Positions 58,104 to 64,000 of a stretch of DNA of 64,000 nucleotides are shown piece after piece. Location: assembly GCA_035539135.1 (NCBI GenBank), contig DATLJD010000014.1:62001-126000 (forward strand), in the 5' to 3' direction. The translations under genes and the position numbers were made by a program. This DNA comes from JABFWF01 sp035539135. Lineage in GTDB: Bacteria; Pseudomonadota; Gammaproteobacteria; Xanthomonadales; Xanthomonadaceae. The notes below the pieces were generated by a model that had not been told where the DNA came from, searched no databases, and worked only from the letters and a program-made list of their open reading frames with translations. Numbering within the stretch: the stretch's first letter is position 1; every line of letters begins with the position of its first letter.

Positions 58104-59258
58104 TCAGGCGGGGGCGAGGGAGGACAGCACCGTGGCCACCAGCAGGCCGAAGCCGGTGCCAAGGATATAGCCGAGCAGGGCCAGCAGCACCGCCACCGGC
58201 ACCAGCGCGGCCGAATAGGTCGCCGCCAGCACCGGGCAGGCGGCGACGCCGCCGACATGCGCCAGCGAGGAGATCCCGCACAGGTACATGTCGAAATGGA
58301 ACGCGCGCGCGGCCAGCAGCATCAGCCCGGCGTGGATCGCGAGGATGGTCACGCCGCACAGCAGGTACAGCGGCGCGGCGCCGATCCCGCTGAAGTTGCT
58401 CTGCGAGGCCATCACCGCAACCACGAAGATCAGCAGCACGCTGGAGATCGGGCTGGCGCCGGGAAAGCGCGCCAGCGGCGTGTGCGCGACGACCAGGCCG
58501 GCCACGGTCGCCACCATGATCGACCAGGTGGTTGCGCTGAGCACGCCGGAGGTCGGCAGCCGTGCGCCGATCCAGGCCGAGCCGGCCGCCACCAGCACGG
58601 CCATGCCGAGCCACAGCAGCACCGCATCGCCGGTGACCGGACCGGTGGTGCGCACGGGCGCGGCCACGAGGTCGGCGCTGGAGCGCGCGCGCGTCCAGCG
58701 GTTGAAGGCCGGCGCCAGCTTCGCCAGCGAGAACAGCAGCGCGACCCACATCGAGTAGCAGACCGCGTCGGTCAGCAGCGCCAGCGCCAGCGCGTCGTCA
58801 TCCATGCCGATCGACTGCTTGACCGCGATCAGGTTGGCGCTGCCGCCCATCCAGCTGCCGCTGACCGCGGCCAGCGGCTGCCAGCCGTCGCCGGCCGGCA
58901 GTACGTCACGGAACACGAGGTAGGTGACGACGAAGCCGACGAACAGGCTGATCGATGTGCAGAAGAACACGGCGAGCACGCGCGGGCCGAGCGCGAAGAT
59001 CGCGCGCAGGTCGCAGTTGACCATCAGCAGGAACAGCAGCGCCGGCACCAGCTGCGAGATCAGCAGCTTCTGCGCGCCCTGGATCGCCGGCGTCACCTGC
59101 CACAGGCCGAGCACCGCGAGCGCGGTCACCGACAGATAGACCAGCACGATGGGCGGAAAGACCGCGAACAGCCGCCAGCCCGTGCGCCGTTCCAGCGCCG
59201 GGTAGATGCCCGCCGCCAGCAGCATGACCGCGAGATAGGGCCAGACCGACTGGATCAT
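58104..59258 (-). CDS. DUF819-family membrane protein (putative permease)
   Basis: A 384-residue membrane protein with about ten or eleven helices. DUF819 landmarks are GGSANLIAVKQS, the LTDAVCYSMWV segment and CGISSLAHVGGVAACPV, which suggest a transporter with two inverted repeats. The biochemical role of the family is not established. It is the first gene of the block and is followed after 12 bp by the P60 endopeptidase; uptake of murein-derived dipeptide or amino acid is a reasonable guess. A GAGGGGAC ribosome site lies 6 nt before the ATG. Confidence 0.82.
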   Translation of the reverse strand: MIQSVWPYLAVMLLAAGIYPALERRTGWRLFAVFPPIVLVYLSVTALAVLGLWQVTPAIQGAQKLLISQLVPALLFLLMVNCDLRAIFALGPRVLAVFFCTSISLFVGFVVTYLVFRDVLPAGDGWQPLAAVSGSWMGGSANLIAVKQSIGMDDDALALALLTDAVCYSMWVALLFSLAKLAPAFNRWTRARSSADLVAAPVRTTGPVTGDAVLLWLGMAVLVAAGSAWIGARLPTSGVLSATTWSIMVATVAGLVVAHTPLARFPGASPISSVLLIFVVAVMASQSNFSGIGAAPLYLLCGVTILAIHAGLMLLAARAFHFDMYLCGISSLAHVGGVAACPVLAATYSAALVPVAVLLALLGYILGTGFGLLVATVLSSLAPA

Positions 59259-59284
59259 CGTGTCCCCTCGTTAAACCCCGGCCC

Positions 59285-59307
59285 GCATTGCATTTTTTGT
59301 GCAGTGC
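59285..59307. promoter_or_regulatory. Imperfect inverted repeat upstream of the DUF819 operon
   Basis: GCATTGCA and TGCAGTGC pair with one mismatch around the spacer TTTTTTG. It lies 27 bp in front of the DUF819 start, in a region much richer in A+T than the genes around it, and could be an operator. Confidence 0.35.
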
Positions 59308-59340
59308 AGAATAGGTGATTCCAGAAACTTATACGCTAAG

Positions 59341-59378
59341 AATAAATTATTGACCAGCACCTTGACGCGTGCTACACA
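59341..59378 (+). promoter_or_regulatory. Candidate promoter and adjoining palindrome for the transglutaminase gene
   Basis: TTGACC (59350-59355) and TACACA (59373-59378) are exactly 17 bp apart and would start transcription about 25 nt before the ATG at 59411. The 11-bp palindrome AATAAATTATT (59341-59351) overlaps the -35 box, a position suited to a repressor. The MurR/RpiR protein of the divergent operon is a candidate binder, by position only. Confidence 0.45.
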
Positions 59379-59410
59379 GCAGTCGTTGCCCGTTCCGTGA
59401 ACCGCATTTC

Positions 59411-60928
59411 ATGTCGACCGGACCGCAGTCCGCCGCAGCTTCCGCACGCCGATGGCGATGGTGCCTGCCACTGGCCGTCGCGCTGGCGTCCGCGGGCGTC
59501 GCCGGCGCGACGACGGCGCCGGCGGCCGACGTCGCCAACGGCGCGCAGGTTTCCACCAGCGCGATCGTGCGGGATGTGATCGCCCGGATCGACCGCGGCG
59601 ATTTCCGCGGCGCCACCGCGGCGATCGACGCCGCGCCCGCCGACACCTCTCCCCTCGATCGTTCAGCGCTCGCCTATCAGCGCGAACGCATGCGCCGGAT
59701 CCTGCTCGATTTCACCCTCGACGAGGCGGCCGCGAAGGCGCGCGTGCGCAGGCAGGTCCCGGACCTCACCGACGCCGAGTTCGCGCGCTGGGACGCCGCC
59801 GGCCTGCTCGAGCGGATGGACATCGACGGCCGCCGCCTCTACTTCAACCGCGCGCCCTCCAACCTGTTCCGCCTGAGCGCCGAGGCGCGCGCCCGCCGCG
59901 CCGAGCAGACGCCGTTCACCGAGAGTCCGCTGGAATCGGCGCACCCGCACCACCGCGCGGTGGTGGAGGCGGCGCGCGCGCGACAGGCGAGCAGCGTCCT
60001 GCCGCACCGCGTGCGCATCACCCAGACGCTGACCGTGGACGCCGACGCCGTGCCCGCCGGCGAGACCGTGCGCGCCTGGATCCCGTATCCGCGCACGATC
60101 CCGGGGCAGCAGGAGGACATCCGCTTCGTCGCCAGCGCGCCCGCCGCGCCCGCGATCGCGCCGGAGTCCACCCTGCAGCGCACGGTGTATTTCGAGCAGC
60201 CGGCGCGGGCGGGCGAGAAGACGACGTTCTCGGTCAGCTACGACGTCACCCTGTACGGCCGCCACTTCGACGTGGACGCGGACAAGGTCGAGCGCGCGGC
60301 GATCACCCCGGAGCTCGCGCCCTTGGTCGCCGAGCGCGCGCCGCACGTGCTGTTCACCGACGACCTGCGCGCGTTCTCGCGGCAGGTGGTCGGCGACGAG
60401 ACCAATCCCTGGCGGATCGCGCAGAAGCTCTACGCCGCCGTCGACCGCATCCCGTGGGCCGGTGCGCGCGAGTATTCGACGATCAGCAACATCAGCGACT
60501 ACGCGCTGCACGCCGGCCACGCCGACTGCGGCCAGCAGACCCTGCTGCTGATCGCCCTGCTGCGGCTCAACGGCATCCCCGCGCGCTGGCAGTCGGGGAT
60601 GATGTTCGCCGAAAACGGTTACTGGAACCTGCACGACTGGGGCCAGCTCTACATCGCGCCCTATGGCTGGATGCCGATGGACGTCACCTTCGGCCGCCTC
60701 GATTCCCCTGATCCGGCGGTGGCCGGTTTCTACCTGGGCGGGCTGGACGCCTGGCGCGTCGCCTTCAACGACGACTACGGCCGGCCGCTGTCGCCGGCCA
60801 AGCAGCACTTCCGCTCCGAGACCGTGGACCTGCAGCGCGGAGAAGCGGAGTGGCGCGGCGGCAACCTGTATTTCGACCAGTGGGACTACGACTTCGAGGC
60901 GCGGCCGCTGCCGTCGCCCGCGGAGTAG
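59411..60928 (+). CDS. Secreted transglutaminase-like protein
   Basis: A 505-residue exported protein. The signal peptide (about 1-33) ends GVAGA; residues about 40-190 are helical and of unknown family, and the transglutaminase-like domain spans about 310-435 with a complete triad Cys373 (HADCGQQ), His408 (NLHDWGQL) and Asp424 (MPMDVTFG). Bacterial members act as peptidases or cross-linkers. The ATG at 59411 is preferred to the longer open frame since the candidate promoter at 59350-59378 would exclude the upstream codons. It is divergent from the murein-peptide operon and 51 bp before a TonB-dependent receptor. Confidence 0.88.
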   Translation: MSTGPQSAAASARRWRWCLPLAVALASAGVAGATTAPAADVANGAQVSTSAIVRDVIARIDRGDFRGATAAIDAAPADTSPLDRSALAYQRERMRRILLDFTLDEAAAKARVRRQVPDLTDAEFARWDAAGLLERMDIDGRRLYFNRAPSNLFRLSAEARARRAEQTPFTESPLESAHPHHRAVVEAARARQASSVLPHRVRITQTLTVDADAVPAGETVRAWIPYPRTIPGQQEDIRFVASAPAAPAIAPESTLQRTVYFEQPARAGEKTTFSVSYDVTLYGRHFDVDADKVERAAITPELAPLVAERAPHVLFTDDLRAFSRQVVGDETNPWRIAQKLYAAVDRIPWAGAREYSTISNISDYALHAGHADCGQQTLLLIALLRLNGIPARWQSGMMFAENGYWNLHDWGQLYIAPYGWMPMDVTFGRLDSPDPAVAGFYLGGLDAWRVAFNDDYGRPLSPAKQHFRSETVDLQRGEAEWRGGNLYFDQWDYDFEARPLPSPAE

Positions 60929-60979
60929 GGGCGCTTTTTCTTTTCAACAACGCGGCAGTACCGGACGGGAGAGAGGGAA

Positions 60980-63900
60980 ATGAGGAACGTTCGCAGCTTG
61001 CGCAGGACCACGCTGGGGTTGGCGCTCGGCATGTGCCTGTCGTCGATGATGCTGCCGGCGACGGCGGCCAACACCGACGGCACCATCGTCGGCCGCACGG
61101 CCGCGGGGGCGCAGATCACCGTGCGCAACCCCGACACCGGCTTCGCCCGCACGGTCACCGCCAACCCGGACGGCAGCTACCGCTTCCCGTTCCTGCCGGT
61201 GGGCAACTACGTGCTGGAGGCGAGCAAGGATGGGGCCGCGCTCGGCCAGCCGGTCAACGTGACCGTCACCCTCGGCAACGCGACCACGGTCGACGTCGGC
61301 GCGGCGGGCGAGGGCACCACCACGCTGGAGGCGATCCAGGTCACCGGCTCGCGCATCGTCAACGCGGTCGACGTCACCTCGACCGAGTCGGCGACGAACA
61401 TCACCGCGCAGGAAATCGAGCGGATGCCGGTGGAGCGCAACGTGTCGTCGGTGGCCCTGCTGGCCCCGGGCGTCGCCCAGGGCAGCGCCGGCTTCGGTGG
61501 CATTTCCTTCGGCGGCTCCTCGGTCGCCGAGAACGCGTTCTACATCAACGGCCTGAACGTCACCGACTTCTACAACCGCGTCGGCTTCTCCGAGGCGCCA
61601 TTCGACTTCTACCAGGAATTCCAGGTCAAGACCGGCGGCTATTCGGTCGAGTACGGCCGCACCACCGGCGGCGTGGTCAACGCGGTCGCCAAGTCCGGCG
61701 GCAACGACTTCCACTACGGCGCGAAGCTGGTGTGGGGCCCGCGCGACTGGGAGGCGTCCGCGCGCGACAGCTACCTCGACGGCGAGCGCTACCTGACCCG
61801 CAGCCAGGACACCACGGACTCGCTGCGCGGCAACATCTGGGCGTCCGGCCCGCTGGTGAAGGACAAGCTGTTCTTCTTCGCGATGTACGAGGGCCGCAAC
61901 GTCGAGCCCTGGAACACCGACAACGAAGGCACCAGCTTCAACAAGGGCAAGTCCGACGACGGCTTCTGGGGCACCACGATCGACTGGCAGGTGACCGACA
62001 ACAACCTGGTCAGCCTGATGGCGTTCTCCAACAAGAACCGCGTCGACACCGTCACCTACGACTACGATTTCGACAACGACGACATCGGCGAGGAACTGGC
62101 CCGCTCCTACTCGGAGGAGGGCGGCCGCAACTGGGCGCTGAGCTGGACCTCCTACCTCACCGACAACCTGTCGATGAAGCTGATGCACGGCAAGAGCGGC
62201 CGCGAATCGATCGCTGCCTCGCCGGCCGACGGCGACTGCAACTACGTGACCAAGGCGAGCGGCGTGGTCGACCCGGGCGTGCCGCTGGGCTGTACCAACA
62301 ACCCGACGATCTACGACCGCAACGACGTCCGCGAGCAGAGCCGCGCCGACTTCGAGTGGCAGGTGGCCGACCACCTGCTGCGCTTTGGCCTGGACATGGA
62401 GACCAACACCTCCGACCTCGACCAGTCCTACGCGGGCCCGGGCGGCATCCAGTACAACGTCTACACCGCGGTCGGCGGCACCCAGAACTCCAACTGCGGC
62501 GGCTTCTTCGTGCCGCTCGGCTACGACGCCTGCGTGCGCGCGCGCCGCTACCAGATCTTCGGCAACTTCGAATCCACCAACAAGGCCTACTACATCGAGG
62601 ACAACTGGTCGGTCACCGACAACCTCGTCCTCAACCTGGGCCTGCGCTACGAGGAGTTCGACAACAAGGACGCCGAGGGCAACACCTACATCCAGATGGA
62701 CGACATGATCGCCCCGCGCGTCGGTTTCTCCTGGGACATGAAGGGCGACGGCACCACCAAGCTGTTCGGCAACGTCGGCCGCTACTTCCTGCCGGTCGCC
62801 AACGTCATCAACATCAAGCAGGGCGGCGCGCTGCTCGACGAGCGCACCTATTACGCCTTCGACGGCTGGGAGATCCGCAATTACAACGGCGTGGACTACG
62901 CGTTCCCGGTCCTCGGGCCGCAAATGGGCTTCGACAACGACCAGGGCGACGGCACCGTCGGCGACCTGCGCTCGGAAGTGGACGCGGACATGGATCCGGT
63001 CTACCAGGACGAGCTGATCCTCGGCTTCCAGCAGGCCCTCAACGAAGCCTGGTCGTTCGGCGTGCGCGGCATCTACCGCAAGCTGCATAACGCCATCGAC
63101 GACATGAACATCACCGCGACCCATTGCGGTCGCGTCTCCAGCACCTGGGTGATGGGCAACCCCGGCGAGGACGTCACGATCTGGGGCGACACCGACTGCG
63201 ACGGCACCGACGACGGCTACGTCACCATCGACACCTCCAAGGGCGGCTACTGGACCGAGGCGGACAACTACGTCTTCGAGGACGGCGAGTGGCAGTACGT
63301 CGACTCGACCCCGACCGGCCAGCGCGGCTGGACCAAGCCGCGCCGCACGTACAAGGCGCTGGAACTGCAGCTCGACCGCGCCTGGGACGGCAAGTGGGCG
63401 TTCAACGGGTCCTACACGCTGTCCTGGAACGAGGGCAACGCCGAGGGCCCGGTCAACACCGACACCAACTTCGGCGACACCGGTCGCACCGAGAACTTCG
63501 ACGATCCGTTCGTCAACATGGCCGGCTACGGCCCGCTCGCCAACGACCACCGCCACCAGATCAAGCTGCGCGGCACCTACGCGCTGAGCGACAACTGGCG
63601 GGTGGGCGCGACCCTGGACGCGCGTTCGGGCGGCCCGATCACCGGCTTCGGCGTCGGCAACCCGTACAACTGGAAGCTCTACCACAGCTACTACGTGTGC
63701 GTGGAGAACTGCACGCCGCCCGACGGCGCGCAGGAAGGGGACACCTGGAGCACGTCCGACCGCGTGTACGAGCACTCCGCGCGCGGCGGGTACGGCCGCA
63801 TGCCGTGGATCATCGACTTCGGCACCAGCCTGACCTACGAGCGCGCGTTCGGGCCGGCGCTGTTCCGCGCCAAGCTCGCTGTCTACAACCTGTTCAACGA

Positions 63901-64000
63901 CCAGAAGCCGGTGTGGGTCTACCAGGACCTGGAGTCGAGCGTCGGCGAGCGGGACGAGTTCTTCGGCAGGGAACGCTTCCTGCAATCGCCGCGCTACGGG
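60980..64000 (+). CDS. Oar-type TonB-dependent outer-membrane receptor (partial, 3' end outside window)
   Basis: The first 1007 codons are visible without a stop. A signal peptide (about 1-29) is followed by a carboxypeptidase-regulatory-like beta domain (about 30-105, TVTANPDGSYRFPFLPVGNY), a plug domain (about 120-240, ITAQEIERMPVERNVSSV, YINGLNVTDFYNR, VEYGRTTGGVVNAV) and the beta-barrel. Oar-like receptors are large in Xanthomonadaceae and are linked to uptake of complex substrates, including peptides. The last visible residues (ERFLQSPRYG) resemble the final strands of the family, so little is missing. A GGGAGAGAGGG ribosome site precedes the ATG. Likely co-transcribed with the transglutaminase-like gene. 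Confidence 0.9.
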   Translation, partial: MRNVRSLRRTTLGLALGMCLSSMMLPATAANTDGTIVGRTAAGAQITVRNPDTGFARTVTANPDGSYRFPFLPVGNYVLEASKDGAALGQPVNVTVTLGNATTVDVGAAGEGTTTLEAIQVTGSRIVNAVDVTSTESATNITAQEIERMPVERNVSSVALLAPGVAQGSAGFGGISFGGSSVAENAFYINGLNVTDFYNRVGFSEAPFDFYQEFQVKTGGYSVEYGRTTGGVVNAVAKSGGNDFHYGAKLVWGPRDWEASARDSYLDGERYLTRSQDTTDSLRGNIWASGPLVKDKLFFFAMYEGRNVEPWNTDNEGTSFNKGKSDDGFWGTTIDWQVTDNNLVSLMAFSNKNRVDTVTYDYDFDNDDIGEELARSYSEEGGRNWALSWTSYLTDNLSMKLMHGKSGRESIAASPADGDCNYVTKASGVVDPGVPLGCTNNPTIYDRNDVREQSRADFEWQVADHLLRFGLDMETNTSDLDQSYAGPGGIQYNVYTAVGGTQNSNCGGFFVPLGYDACVRARRYQIFGNFESTNKAYYIEDNWSVTDNLVLNLGLRYEEFDNKDAEGNTYIQMDDMIAPRVGFSWDMKGDGTTKLFGNVGRYFLPVANVINIKQGGALLDERTYYAFDGWEIRNYNGVDYAFPVLGPQMGFDNDQGDGTVGDLRSEVDADMDPVYQDELILGFQQALNEAWSFGVRGIYRKLHNAIDDMNITATHCGRVSSTWVMGNPGEDVTIWGDTDCDGTDDGYVTIDTSKGGYWTEADNYVFEDGEWQYVDSTPTGQRGWTKPRRTYKALELQLDRAWDGKWAFNGSYTLSWNEGNAEGPVNTDTNFGDTGRTENFDDPFVNMAGYGPLANDHRHQIKLRGTYALSDNWRVGATLDARSGGPITGFGVGNPYNWKLYHSYYVCVENCTPPDGAQEGDTWSTSDRVYEHSARGGYGRMPWIIDFGTSLTYERAFGPALFRAKLAVYNLFNDQKPVWVYQDLESSVGERDEFFGRERFLQSPRYG

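Noticed and set aside
56427..59318. A 963-codon plus-strand frame opposite the epimerase, P60 and DUF819 genes
   Set aside because: All three minus-strand genes have intact catalytic or membrane features; the antisense frame is low-complexity His/Arg/Gly.
60944..63985. A 1013-codon minus-strand frame opposite the TonB-dependent receptor
   Set aside because: The plus strand encodes a complete receptor architecture; the antisense frame is Val/Ala/Gly-rich with no motifs.

Overview
The window is a chromosomal segment of a very GC-rich gammaproteobacterium, most likely a member of the Xanthomonadaceae/Lysobacteraceae (Lysobacter or Luteimonas type). I infer this from the gene content (Oar-type TonB-dependent receptor, a methylthioinosine phosphorylase next to nagZ and hpt, FHA-GGDEF and TPR-kinase signalling genes, a pyrD-murB-EamA run) and from intergenic GTAG-headed REP-like repeats of the kind known from Stenotrophomonas. 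Genes are dense, often with 4-base start/stop overlaps. I see no prophage, insertion sequence or CRISPR array.

Layout. 0-4.8 kb: a response regulator with an Hpt domain (cut by the left edge), a YdbH-like AsmA-type protein with a fused YnbE-YdbL lipoprotein, and the rRNA methyltransferase RlmD. 4.8-5.3 kb: structured repeats, no gene. 5.3-8.5 kb: a CYTH phosphatase, nagZ, hpt, methylthioinosine phosphorylase and a cold-shock protein. 8.5-11.2 kb: ATP-dependent DNA ligase and its associated exonuclease. 11.4-18.4 kb: AidB-like flavoprotein followed by a co-directional run of two small ASRT-family (sensory-rhodopsin-transducer-like) proteins, an aldonolactone oxidase, a luciferase-like flavin oxidoreductase and a glycogen-debranching-type glucosidase. 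No rhodopsin is present. 18.4-25.2 kb: ABC exporter, YigZ, a Pro/Ala-rich membrane protein with an ECF sigma factor, and a GAF-GAF-GGDEF-EAL protein. 25.2-30.2 kb: M14 carboxypeptidase, aldehyde dehydrogenase, xseA. 30.2-30.7 kb: a second repeat cluster. 30.7-39.6 kb: ispG with a PAP2 phosphatase, FHA-GGDEF divergent from a Ser/Thr kinase, EamA transporter, murB, pyrD. 39.6-41.6 kb: antiquitin-type aldehyde dehydrogenase and tRNA-Arg(CCU).

41.6-59.3 kb is one 14-gene co-directional block on the minus strand. Its promoter-proximal half looks like a peptidoglycan-peptide system: DUF819 permease, NlpC/P60 endopeptidase, L-Ala-D/L-Glu epimerase, MurR/RpiR regulator, L,D-transpeptidase-like lipoprotein and dicarboxylate/amino-acid symporter. 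Its distal half is a TldD/PmbA-DUF4159-MoxR-DUF58-BatA-type set in which TldD carries a Tat signal and its partner does not. Divergent from the block, across an unusually AT-rich 152-bp control region, lie a secreted transglutaminase-like protein and an Oar-type TonB-dependent receptor that runs off the right edge. My inference is that 41-64 kb encodes acquisition, cleavage and catabolism of wall-derived peptides together with a MoxR-assisted envelope protein-processing system.

The strongest leads are the two-ASRT sugar operon, the YnbE-YdbL fusion with a buried second signal sequence, the Tat-marked TldD with an unmarked PmbA partner, and the 102-bp and companion repeats whose hairpin stems show compensatory base changes between copies.
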